Numbered from the stretch's first letter, positions 1-5,846 are shown. The stretch: 13,358 nucleotides of DNA from Bacteroidales bacterium (GCA_028701815.1 JAQVPY010000047.1:1-13358); one strand, 5' to 3'. The notes: generated by a model from the letters alone, not told the origin. Numbers and translations: made by a program.

Positions 1-125
1 AAAACATTCATCTCGGTCCTACCCTTCCGGCTTTTCTTTCGCCCAATGTTGCCAAAGTCCTGATAGAAAAGTTCGGCATCGGAGGAATTACAACCGTTGA
101 CGAAGATATGAAGTTGTTTATGTAA
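1..125 (+). CDS. hcp: Hydroxylamine reductase / hybrid cluster protein, C-terminal end only
   Basis: This is the 3' end of a gene that begins left of the window. Codons start at base 3 and run to a TAA at 123-125. The 40 visible residues begin NIHLGPTLPAFLSPNVAKVL and end in DEDMKLFM. This is the conserved C-terminus of hybrid cluster protein (Hcp), which carries a hybrid iron-sulfur-oxygen cluster and reduces hydroxylamine or nitric oxide in the cytoplasm of anaerobes. The cluster-binding cysteines and histidines are outside the window, so only the C-terminal signature supports the call. Family assignment is firm because this tail is highly conserved. Nothing about its operon or promoter can be seen here. 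Confidence 0.88.
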   Translation, partial: NIHLGPTLPAFLSPNVAKVLIEKFGIGGITTVDEDMKLFM

Positions 126-153
126 TTCTGAAAAATTTCTGTCATAAAAAAAA

Positions 154-185
154 GGGTGCTTGAAGTTTTATAATTTCAGGCACCC
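154..185. terminator. Hairpin terminator between convergent hcp and ATPase remnant
   Basis: The arms GGGTGCTTGAA (154-164) and TTCAGGCACCC (175-185) form an 11-bp stem with one G-U pair and a 10-base loop. On the minus strand the stem is followed directly by eight Ts (the A-run at 146-153), a textbook intrinsic terminator. On the plus strand only GTTTATAAT follows, so termination of hcp would be weaker. It most likely serves both convergent genes. Confidence 0.75.
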
Positions 186-196
186 GTTTATAATGA

Positions 197-463
197 CTAT
201 TCTTTTAAACATCCTATAGGGACGACCAACACGCCATCATTGGGACGTTGATACGCATAGTTGCCAATGCCGGTCAGAACCATTAAAAATGCAGGGGATT
301 TCATTCTGTCGGTATCAATTATGGAAGCCACTTTCAGCAGAGTGTCAGCACCTTCGTTGATGAGACTGTCTCCTCCTAATTTAATCTCAATAAGGCCGTA
401 TGAGCCGTTTTTAAGATGTATGACGGCTTTTTTGAAATTGAAAAAATAATATAAAAGATTGAA
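197..463 (-). pseudogene. C-terminal remnant of a DUF4143-type AAA ATPase
   Basis: Read on the minus strand, this gives an 88-codon open stretch ending in TAG at 199-197, with no start codon and an in-frame TAA just upstream (466-464). The protein contains KNGSYGLIEIKLGG, then LLKVASIIDTDRMKSPAFLM and VVPIGCLKE at the end. That pattern (Y/WGLIEIKLGG ... FLMVLTG ... VPIGCLKD) is the C-terminal, nuclease-fold part of the ATP-binding DUF4143 family common in Bacteroidota. The full proteins have about 400 residues with an N-terminal P-loop ATPase, all of which is missing. The residues before KKAVIHLKNG (YYFFNF) do not fit the family well, so the break probably lies near 440-463. It is followed by a good terminator, which fits a once-working gene that was truncated by a rearrangement. 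Confidence 0.72.
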
Positions 464-485
464 TTACTGATGTTTTAATAATTAA

Positions 486-554
486 TTGGTACAGTTGGCT
501 GTTTTTCGTTGGTACAGTTGGCTTGTTTTAGTTGGTACAGTTGGCTGATTTCCG
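486..554. repeat. Three 23-bp tandem repeats with a perfect 15-bp core
   Basis: The core TTGGTACAGTTGGCT occurs at 486, 509 and 532, exactly 23 bases apart. The eight bases between cores vary (GTTTTTCG, TTGTTTTA plus G, GATTTCCG). A conserved core at about two helical turns suggests repeated protein binding, for example the sub-terminal repeats at the end of an IS21-type element, or iterated operator sites. No transposase gene is seen next to it, and the source is not identified. Confidence 0.85.
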
Positions 555-743
555 TTTAATGTTAAAAAGTCACCTATAATTGCTAATTCATAATTTTGGA
601 ACGCTGATAACTTAGAGGCAGCATGGCATCGATTAAGGGATGCAGCGTTTTTATATCCGCTCGAAAAAAAAATCACCGGAGAGCAAGAATAAAACAAGTA
701 TTTGCAATTTTAAAATTTAAAGTACTTTTTTTAAGAAATATCA
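555..743. other. Non-coding stretch with one unidentified 32-codon open fragment
   Basis: No full gene is visible here. On the plus strand 594-692 is open from one stop to the next and reads FWNADNLEAAWHRLRDAAFL followed by YPLEKKITGEQE. The alanine- and charge-rich helical composition looks protein-like, but there is no start codon and I do not recognise the family. It may be the decayed tail of the gene or mobile element that also carried the 23-bp repeats just upstream. The rest is AT-rich sequence without clear structure. Confidence 0.3.
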
Positions 744-751
744 TATCTTTG
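744..751 (+). promoter_or_regulatory. Candidate -7 box for the restriction-modification leader
   Basis: TATCTTTG matches the Bacteroidota -7 consensus TAnnTTTG. A start near 758 would give a leader of about 315 bases containing all the helices described downstream. No good -33 TTTG is seen at the usual 19-21 base spacing, so this rests on one box only. Confidence 0.35.
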
Positions 752-859
752 TACTTTGAAAGCCGGACATGGTGCCCGACTGAATTATAGCAACGTAATT
801 TATTGATATAGAATAAAATAAAAATAATAAAATAATTATTTGAGCTTTTAGCTCTTATT

Positions 860-984
860 CTCTCAACTCGAAATCTCGACAATTTCAAAATGGTATAAGA
901 GAATAGGTTGCGAAGGTTCACGTCTAAGGGCGTGAATTGTTTCGTGCTTATTTATATACCAAGGCAGTCGAGAGCCGCGAGTTG
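860..984 (+). ncRNA. Structured RNA leader upstream of the BcgI-like RM operon, family unknown
   Basis: Five helices nest one inside another. They are CAACTCG 864-870 with CGAGTTG 978-984, TCTCGAC 874-880 with GTCGAGA 967-973, GGTATA 892-897 with TATACC 955-960, CGAA 911-914 with TTCG 941-944, and TTCACG 917-922 with CGTGAA 931-936 (loop TCTAAGGG). The outer helix can extend to 860/988. Chance nesting of this many exact helices in one rod is unlikely. Downstream, AAGCAA 990-995 can pair with TTGCTT 1024-1029. I infer a cis-acting leader or a small RNA made ahead of the methylase gene. I do not recognise an Rfam family. It is not a tRNA, and I see no tmRNA, RNase P or SRP signature. Confidence 0.6.
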
Positions 985-1037
985 AAAGTAAGCAATCAAA
1001 ACGAGCAATTCCGCCTTTTTTTGTTGCTTAATAGAGA

Positions 1038-1070
1038 TTTAAGAGTTTTTTGAAGCCGCAAACTCTTAAA
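1038..1070 (+). promoter_or_regulatory. Perfect 11-bp hairpin just before the RM start codon
   Basis: TTTAAGAGTTT (1038-1048) and AAACTCTTAAA (1060-1070) are exact reverse complements around an 11-base loop. The 3' arm ends four bases before the ATG at 1075, so the hairpin covers the region a ribosome must bind. There is no run of Ts after it, so it is not a normal terminator. Translational control of the RM system is the likely role (inference). Confidence 0.7.
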
Positions 1071-1074
1071 CGAT

Positions 1075-2931
1075 ATGGCAAACGAAACACTTACGGAAAA
1101 TTTGGTTTATGACCATTTCAAAAACGACCCGTTGTTCTCCGACAAAACGGTGAAAGCCATTTTGGAGCGACAAACGTCGGCAAATCCGAAGATTGACGAA
1201 TTGTTGCAGGGACAGTCCAAAGGGCGCGGCAACGGAAACGGTCGCCCCGATTTTATTCTCACGTTCCCCACCAACAGCGACTATGTGATTTCAATTGAAT
1301 GTAAGGCTGACATTACCAAGCATGAGAGCAGCGACCATTCAAAACCCGAAAACATACGCGACTATGCCGTTGACGGCGCGTTGCATTATGCTCGCGCATT
1401 GAGCCGAGGCTTCAATGTGCTGGCAATTGCTGTGAGCGGTGAAACGAAAGAAAACCTTACCGTTTCGCATTTTCTTTGGAAAAAGGGCGCTGACGATTAT
1501 GAAACGTTGCCCGACAAAGAATTGTTATCAATAGTAAGTTATTTGAGCCTGTTTGATAACGAACATTTTGCTGATAATCTGTTGCATATAAACATTGTTG
1601 ATAAGGCAATTTATTTGAATGAACTTTTTCACGCCTATTCCATTCAGGAAAACGAGCGCTGCACGCTTGTGAGCGCGGTATTGCTGGCTTTGACAGACCA
1701 GCCTTTCCGTTTGTCATATCAATCGCAGACTACAATCCAAGCCCTGACCAATGCCATGCTGAGTTCATGCAACAATGTTATCAATCTCAGTCAGGTGCGC
1801 AATATTCCGCAAATGCTCAACGAATACAGCAAACTGAACACAACGGTATTATTTAGCAGCGACACCATACGCAACACCACAACACGCCACAGCAAACCCA
1901 CACTCGAAGTGCTGAAAACGGAAATCATTACCTATCTGTACGAAAATGTCTATCCTTTGCTTTCCAAAAAAGAAAAAGGCTTTGACGTACTTGGTAAGTT
2001 CTATTCCGAGTTTATACGCTATGCCGGAACGCAGCAAAGTTTGGGCTTGGTGCTTACGCCGCAGCACGTTACCGATTTGTTTTGCGACCTTGCCAATCTG
2101 ACAAAAGACGATGTGCTGTACGACTGCTGTTGCGGTACGGGCGGTTTTCTCATTGCCGGCATGAAGCGGATGTTTCAGTTGGCTGGCAACGATGCAGCAA
2201 AGAAATTACATATCCGCAAGGAACAACTTTGCGGCTGTGAACTTCTGCCGCAAATGTACACCTATGCTTGTTCAAACATGATGTTGAGAGGAGATGGAAA
2301 AACAAATATTTTTAACGGCGATTGCTTTAATTGTGTGCCGTTTGTTATGCCACTTAAACCTACGGCGGCTTTTTTGAATCCACCTTACAGCGTAGGATGC
2401 GATGGGCAAATGAAGTTTATTGAGCACGCGCTGAATATGGTTGCGCCGCAAAACGGGCGCGTGGCTGCCATTGTGCAAATGAGTTGCGGCATTAAAAATG
2501 AACGCGAACTGATAGCCGTAAAAAAACGAATACTCGAAAAGCACCATTTGAAAGCCGTTCTCAGTATGCCCGACGACCTGTTTTACCCTGTGGGAGTTGT
2601 AACCTGCATAATGGTTTTTGAGGCAAACAAGCCAAACGAAGGACTGAAAACATGGTTTGGTTATTTCAAAGACGATGGTTTTGAGAAACGCAAAAATCAG
2701 GGGCGCGTAGATGCCCGCAGCCGCTACGCCGACATAAAAAAACGCTGGCTCGACGCATACAAGAACAACGACGAAATTCCAGGACTTTCCGTGCGCCGCG
2801 AAGTAACCGCCGATGACGAATGGTGTGCCGAAGCCTATATGGAAACCGATTACAGCACGCTCTGCGATGATGATTTTATAAAGAAAATGCGCGACTATGC
2901 GGCATTTTTGGTACAAAATGAAGATTTGTAA
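1075..2931 (+). CDS. BcgI-like type IIB restriction-modification protein: fused nuclease and N6-adenine methyltransferase
   Basis: The product has 618 residues. The N-terminal part has a PD-(D/E)xK nuclease pattern: PD at 58-59, then the strand VISIECK with E75 and K77. The central and C-terminal part is an N6-adenine DNA methyltransferase of the gamma/HsdM type. Motif I is DCCCGTGGF at 350-358 (AdoMet binding) and motif IV is NPPY at 435-438 (catalytic). Cleavage and methylation in one chain, paired with a separate specificity gene two bases downstream, is the BcgI (type IIB) layout; BcgI A and B are close to these sizes. Type I HsdM proteins lack the N-terminal nuclease, and no hsdR is present here. 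It should methylate adenine in a bipartite site and cut unmodified DNA, probably on both sides. The ATG at 1075 is preceded by a hairpin and a structured leader. The type IIB label is inferred from architecture. Confidence 0.87.
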   Translation: MANETLTENLVYDHFKNDPLFSDKTVKAILERQTSANPKIDELLQGQSKGRGNGNGRPDFILTFPTNSDYVISIECKADITKHESSDHSKPENIRDYAVDGALHYARALSRGFNVLAIAVSGETKENLTVSHFLWKKGADDYETLPDKELLSIVSYLSLFDNEHFADNLLHINIVDKAIYLNELFHAYSIQENERCTLVSAVLLALTDQPFRLSYQSQTTIQALTNAMLSSCNNVINLSQVRNIPQMLNEYSKLNTTVLFSSDTIRNTTTRHSKPTLEVLKTEIITYLYENVYPLLSKKEKGFDVLGKFYSEFIRYAGTQQSLGLVLTPQHVTDLFCDLANLTKDDVLYDCCCGTGGFLIAGMKRMFQLAGNDAAKKLHIRKEQLCGCELLPQMYTYACSNMMLRGDGKTNIFNGDCFNCVPFVMPLKPTAAFLNPPYSVGCDGQMKFIEHALNMVAPQNGRVAAIVQMSCGIKNERELIAVKKRILEKHHLKAVLSMPDDLFYPVGVVTCIMVFEANKPNEGLKTWFGYFKDDGFEKRKNQGRVDARSRYADIKKRWLDAYKNNDEIPGLSVRREVTADDEWCAEAYMETDYSTLCDDDFIKKMRDYAAFLVQNEDL

Positions 2932-2933
2932 TT

Positions 2934-3956
2934 ATGGAAACGAAAAATTGGAAATGGTTTCGGTATGATGAAATCTTTGAAATAAAGAAAGGCAAGCGAT
3001 TGACAAAAGCCGATATGATTGAAGGAAAAATAAATTATATTGGCGCAACTGATTCAAATAATGGCATTACTGCAAAAATTTCAAACAGCGAACAGATACA
3101 CGGTGGCAATCTCATAACCGTAAGTTATAACGGTTCTATTGCTGAAGCATTTTATCAAATAGAGCCATTTTGGGCAACCGATGATGTGAATGTTCTCTAT
3201 CCAAAATTTGAATTGAATAGATTTATTGCATTGTTTCTTTGTTCTTTAATTCAGAAAGAAAAATATCGTTTTAATTACGGTAGAAAATGGGATAAGGAAA
3301 CGATGGAACAATCTGCAATAAAATTGCCGATAGACAAAAACAATAATTCCGATTGGCAATGGATTGAAAACTATGTGAAAGAAAAACTTTTGCCCGAACT
3401 GCCGCAAAAAGCAAAAAACGTTTGGCTGCATTCTTTTGACACTGCGCCGTTTTTAACAGAAAAGAAACAACTTGATACAAAGAATTGGCAATGGTTTGAT
3501 TATAAAACATTATTTGAAATTACGGGTTCTACAACAACGCCAAAATTGGAATTGGAAGAATCTGGCGTTGGTCAATTCCCTTATGTAACGACGCAAGCAG
3601 GGAACAATGGAATTGAGGGTTATTTTAATTTGCATACAGAAATAGGAAATGTCTTTACTGTAGATTCAGCTGTTTTAGGTTTTTGCTCTTATCAAGTAAA
3701 AGACTTTTCTGCGTCAGACCATGTTGAAAAACTTATTCCAAAATTTCCGTGCAATGTTTATATTGCAATGTTTATTACTACGATTATAAACAGAGAACAA
3801 TATCGTTATAATTATGGTAGAAAATGCAGCCAAACAAAACTCAAAGCAGCAAAAATTCTCCTTCCCGCAATTCTCAATTCACAAAACGAATACATCCCTG
3901 ACTTTCAATTTATGGAAGACTATATAAAAAGCCTGCCCTATTCGCGGTGTTTGTAG
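2934..3956 (+). CDS. Specificity subunit of the BcgI-like system, two target-recognition domains
   Basis: The product has 340 residues and is built as two halves. Each begins with a matching motif: KNWKWFRYDEIFEI near residue 4 and KNWQWFDYKTLFEIT near residue 183. Each ends with YR(F/Y)NYGRK, at 111-118 and 290-297. This is the internal repeat of type I/IIB S subunits, in which each TRD reads one half of a split recognition sequence and helices between and after them set the spacing. It starts two bases after the methylase/nuclease gene stops, so the two are cotranscribed and should form a complex. The second half is close in sequence style to the first. The 3' end lies in a duplicated segment: the last 20 bases before the stop recur about 100 bp downstream. 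The protein end (MEDYIKSLPYSRCL) still looks normal for the family. Confidence 0.88.
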   Translation: METKNWKWFRYDEIFEIKKGKRLTKADMIEGKINYIGATDSNNGITAKISNSEQIHGGNLITVSYNGSIAEAFYQIEPFWATDDVNVLYPKFELNRFIALFLCSLIQKEKYRFNYGRKWDKETMEQSAIKLPIDKNNNSDWQWIENYVKEKLLPELPQKAKNVWLHSFDTAPFLTEKKQLDTKNWQWFDYKTLFEITGSTTTPKLELEESGVGQFPYVTTQAGNNGIEGYFNLHTEIGNVFTVDSAVLGFCSYQVKDFSASDHVEKLIPKFPCNVYIAMFITTIINREQYRYNYGRKCSQTKLKAAKILLPAILNSQNEYIPDFQFMEDYIKSLPYSRCL

Positions 3957-4056
3957 AATATTTTTGGAAAAATGTGAAAATTCGAGTAAAAATACTTGGA
4001 AAAATGTGAAAAATATCTATCTCAGTTACCGAAAAAGCCCTATTCGCGGTGTTTGT
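3935..4056. repeat. Two interleaved direct repeats at the 3' end of the specificity gene
   Basis: GCCCTATTCGCGGTGTTTGT occurs exactly at 3935-3954 (the end of the S gene) and again at 4037-4056. Between them, TTGGAAAAATGTGAAAA occurs at 3964-3980 and again at 3996-4012. The offsets (102 and 32 bp) differ, so this is not one simple tandem duplication. It marks a rearrangement point between the S gene and the remnant after it. Confidence 0.85.
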
Positions 4057-4169
4057 CCAATCACGCCGGCATAAATGATTATCGTTACTTTATGGTATTC
4101 GAAAATACAAAGTTTGAAGGTGCAATTACCGTACAGGAACTGCTAACTCGTCTGCAAAACATTAGCTAA
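3990..4169 (+). pseudogene. Unidentified gene remnant after the RM system
   Basis: The plus strand is open from 3990 (after an in-frame TAA at 3987) to a TAA at 4167-4169. The translation includes KKPYSRCLSNHAGINDYRYF and ends in FEGAITVQELLTRLQNIS. The composition looks like a real protein end, but there is no convincing start codon and I do not recognise the family. Its YSRCL segment is the same as the last residues of the specificity subunit because of the 20-bp repeat. It could be the surviving tail of a gene replaced when the RM module arrived, or the original longer tail of an S gene. Either reading is inference. Confidence 0.45.
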
Positions 4170-4174
4170 CCGGC

Positions 4175-4206
4175 AAAAAAAGTCTCAACGCCCTCATAAG
4201 GCGACT
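4175..4206 (-). terminator. Possible terminator for fic
   Basis: On the minus strand AGTC and GCC (4206-4200) can pair with GGC (4192-4190) and GACT (4184-4181), with a five-base bulge. A run of seven Ts (4181-4175) follows. The stem is weak but is placed about 55 bases after the fic stop. It lies inside the first copy of the degenerate repeat, so it may be a by-product of that repeat. Confidence 0.4.
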
Positions 4207-4223
4207 TTCTGCACAACAAAACA
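4182..4223. repeat. Degenerate dispersed repeat, copy 1
   Basis: A 36-base unit runs from GTCTCAACGCCC to CACAAC (4182-4217), with an internal CGCC-7-GGCG palindrome. It is then followed by AAAACA, which is shared with copy 3. Its first 20 bases match copy 2 at 19 of 20. The 36-base length, the partial palindrome and the GT...AAC ends resemble a CRISPR repeat unit, but there is no array or cas gene here. Confidence 0.6.
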
Positions 4224-4259
4224 TTTTCTATTAGTTTGTTGAAACTTTTATATAGATTG

Positions 4260-5384
4260 TTACAATTTAGGAATTCGTATGCCGGACGGACTATTTATCA
4301 AGTAATTGGTCTTCTTGCCGCCGGCTTCAACCCTCAACATGTTTTTTGCCACCAAATCTTGTATATCTCTCAACGCCGAGTCTGTGGATGTTTTTAGAAG
4401 TTGTGCATAAACGGATGTGCGTAAAAAGCCGGTTTCTTTGCTATAATTATCATATAAATAGTTAATTAGAAATTTTTGACGCGAGTTAACGCTTGTACCT
4501 TGGTGTAATTCCCAAAATTTAGCTTTATCTAAAATAATTTCAAGATTTTTTTCGCTGGCACATAGTGCTCTGCCAAAACAATTGAGGAACCATAAAAGAT
4601 ATTCGGTAAGGTCGCCATTGCCTTTTTGAGCATTTTCAATAATGTCGTTATAGTGTTTATGCTCTTTGTAAAGTTGATTCGACATACTGTAAAAGCGAAT
4701 TTTACTATTGTCGCTACGCGCAAGTTGCATATCCATAATGGCACGTGCTATACGTCCGTTGCCATCGTCGAACGGATGTATTGTAACGAACCAAAAATGA
4801 GCGATAAAAGCTTTCAAAAGCGGGTCAAGTAGCGAATCGTCATTATTGAGCCATTGTAAAAAATGTTGCATTTCGGATGGCACTCTTTCGGGTTCAGGAG
4901 CAATATAATGAATCTTTTCTTTACCGAATTGTCCGGAAATAACTTTCATTCCGGCGTTCCGATATCGGGCTACATCAATCTTGTATAGTCCGGATATTCC
5001 ATTCGGAAACAGGGCATTGTGCCAACCGAAAAGCCGATCTTCCGTCAAGGGATTTGCAAAGTTTTGTGTAGCATCTAAAAGCATATCGACAAAGCCTTCA
5101 ACATTACGGGAAACGCTGACAAATTCACTGTTTTCAATGCCAAGTTTATTGGCTATTGAAGAACGAACCTCATCCGGATTCAAAAATTCATTCTCGATTT
5201 TAGCAGAATCCACCACATCTAAAGTAAGCGAAATCAAAGTTGATTTAGAGGTAGTGTCGAATCCCAAGTTAGACATCTTGCCAAGCAACTTACCTTGCTC
5301 GTAACGAACCTGCGTTAATGCAGGATAAATTTTTGCTTTATCCCACAATAAGTCCGTCCAATTTTCTCTTTCGTGTATAAACAT
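4260..5384 (-). CDS. Fic-family protein (probable AMP-transferase), class II with N-terminal inhibitory helix
   Basis: Starting at ATG 5384 the product has 374 residues. A GTG six bases upstream is possible but would start inside the promoter palindrome. The Fic core HPFDDGNGRIAR lies at residues 203-214: the His is catalytic, and the Asp and GNGR bind metal and nucleotide phosphates. Such enzymes move AMP from ATP to a Tyr, Ser or Thr of a target protein. SAKIEN at 60-65 fits the (S/T)xxxE(G/N) inhibitory motif placed before the Fic fold, so activity is probably self-restrained. The N-terminus (NWTDLLWDKAKIYPAL region) matches the DUF4172-like Fic N-terminal domain. The C-terminal 90 residues look like a winged-helix DNA-binding domain, which fits autoregulation. 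It stands alone on the minus strand with no FicA-like antitoxin partner. Target and role are unknown; toxin or defence-related use is inference from its setting. Confidence 0.9.
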   Translation of the reverse strand: MFIHERENWTDLLWDKAKIYPALTQVRYEQGKLLGKMSNLGFDTTSKSTLISLTLDVVDSAKIENEFLNPDEVRSSIANKLGIENSEFVSVSRNVEGFVDMLLDATQNFANPLTEDRLFGWHNALFPNGISGLYKIDVARYRNAGMKVISGQFGKEKIHYIAPEPERVPSEMQHFLQWLNNDDSLLDPLLKAFIAHFWFVTIHPFDDGNGRIARAIMDMQLARSDNSKIRFYSMSNQLYKEHKHYNDIIENAQKGNGDLTEYLLWFLNCFGRALCASEKNLEIILDKAKFWELHQGTSVNSRQKFLINYLYDNYSKETGFLRTSVYAQLLKTSTDSALRDIQDLVAKNMLRVEAGGKKTNYLINSPSGIRIPKL

Positions 5385-5389
5385 TTTCA

Positions 5390-5404
5390 CCGCAAATTTT
5401 GCGG
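5390..5404. promoter_or_regulatory. Perfect palindrome at the fic transcription start, candidate operator
   Basis: CCGCAAA (5390-5396) and TTTGCGG (5398-5404) are exact inverted arms around one T. The site lies directly downstream of the -7 box and overlaps the expected transcription start. A related half-site occurs upstream: TTTTCACCGCA is found at 5384-5394 and again at 5417-5427, 33 bp apart. A repressor bound here would block initiation. The Fic protein's own C-terminal winged-helix-like domain is one candidate binder. Confidence 0.6.
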
Positions 5405-5436
5405 CAAAAATACAACTTTTTCACCGCATACGCAAA
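5405..5436 (-). promoter_or_regulatory. fic promoter, Bacteroidota -33/-7 type
   Basis: On the minus strand TTTG (5436-5433) and TATTTTTG (5412-5405) are separated by 20 bases, the preferred spacing of the Bacteroidota housekeeping promoter. Transcription would begin about 15 bases before the ATG at 5384, giving a very short leader. Confidence 0.65.
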
Positions 5437-5530
5437 TTGAAATATATTTTTTACTATTGTAATTATCAAATTCAGCGTTCAGAATTCAAGTGTCGCATTG
5501 ACAAAGAAAAGATATAAACTAACCATCAAA

Positions 5531-5560
5531 GTCTCAACGCCCTTATAAGGTTGCTTTTCT
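5531..5560. repeat. Degenerate dispersed repeat, copy 2
   Basis: GTCTCAACGCCCTTATAAGG (5531-5550) differs from copy 1 at one base and contains the perfect palindrome CCTTATAAGG. The second half (TTGCTTTTCTTG) has drifted away from copies 1 and 3. Confidence 0.6.
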
Positions 5561-5657
5561 TGTTTTTATGCTTCCAATGAGTTGTCCTAATCTAAAAAAG
5601 TGTCATTTAGTGATATATTTTTCGATTAGAGCAATCTTTTTACCTTTCTTAATTGTT

Positions 5658-5697
5658 GTTGATACGCCTCATAAGCCACTCTCCGCACAACAAAACA
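5658..5697. repeat. Degenerate dispersed repeat, copy 3
   Basis: The stretch ACGCCTCATAAGCCACTC, then CGCACAACAAAACA, aligns with copy 1 over about 35 bases with a few substitutions and small gaps. The 3' block GCACAACAAAACA is identical in both. It starts 127 bp after copy 2. Confidence 0.55.
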
Positions 5698-5790
5698 GAA
5701 TTACAATGTTTCCATTACATTCGATATGTTTTCAAAAAACATTACGTAGTAAAAATCTTAAAAGGTGCTTTTTCTTATAATAATAACTGT

Positions 5791-5834
5791 AAAAAAGGTG
5801 CGCGTTCCGTTCTGATGGCAACATGGCACACACC
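5791..5834 (-). terminator. Terminator after the araC-family gene
   Basis: On the minus strand GGTGTGTG (5834-5827) pairs with CGCGCACC (5804-5797) through two G-U pairs, and a run of six Ts (5796-5791) follows. It starts 13 bases after the araC stop codon, the expected place for an intrinsic terminator. Confidence 0.6.
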
Positions 5835-5846
5835 GTTTATTTCCCT

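Larger units (their letters stand above)
5437..5790. other. Non-coding gap between fic and araC holding two repeat copies
   Basis: Apart from the two degenerate repeats at 5531 and 5658 I see no gene here. Open frames are short, lysine- or phenylalanine-rich and without family resemblance. CTAATC near 5588 and GATTAG near 5623 could pair, but nothing else supports an RNA. The stretch is AT-rich and looks like decayed sequence. Confidence 0.5.

Noticed and set aside
482..697. 71-codon minus-strand open frame running through the 23-bp repeats
   Set aside because: Its repetitive tail is just the translated tandem repeat; no start context or homology is visible.
673..921. 82-codon minus-strand open frame upstream of the RM gene
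   Set aside because: It overlaps the nested helices of the leader, has no family resemblance, and its codons follow AT-rich composition. The RNA explanation is better supported.
860..1029. Naming the leader a HEARO/omegaRNA, tmRNA, 6S RNA or RNase P RNA
   Set aside because: No IscB or TnpB-type gene follows and I could not match the required conserved motifs of those RNAs, so the family is left open.
2272..2916. 214-codon minus-strand open frame inside the methylase gene
   Set aside because: It is the antisense shadow of a clearly coding gene with methyltransferase motifs, and its translation resembles no protein family.
1075..3956. Type I restriction system (HsdM and HsdS)
   Set aside because: The methylase carries its own N-terminal PD-(D/E)xK nuclease and there is no HsdR helicase-nuclease in the window, which favours the BcgI-like type IIB layout.
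4260..5390. GTG start for fic at 5390
   Set aside because: It would place the start codon on the edge of the promoter palindrome; the ATG two codons later gives a normal Fic N-terminus.
4182..5697. Calling the three repeat units a CRISPR array
   Set aside because: Only three diverged copies, no regular spacers, a gene between two of them, and no cas genes in the window. They are kept as repeats with CRISPR origin as a hypothesis.
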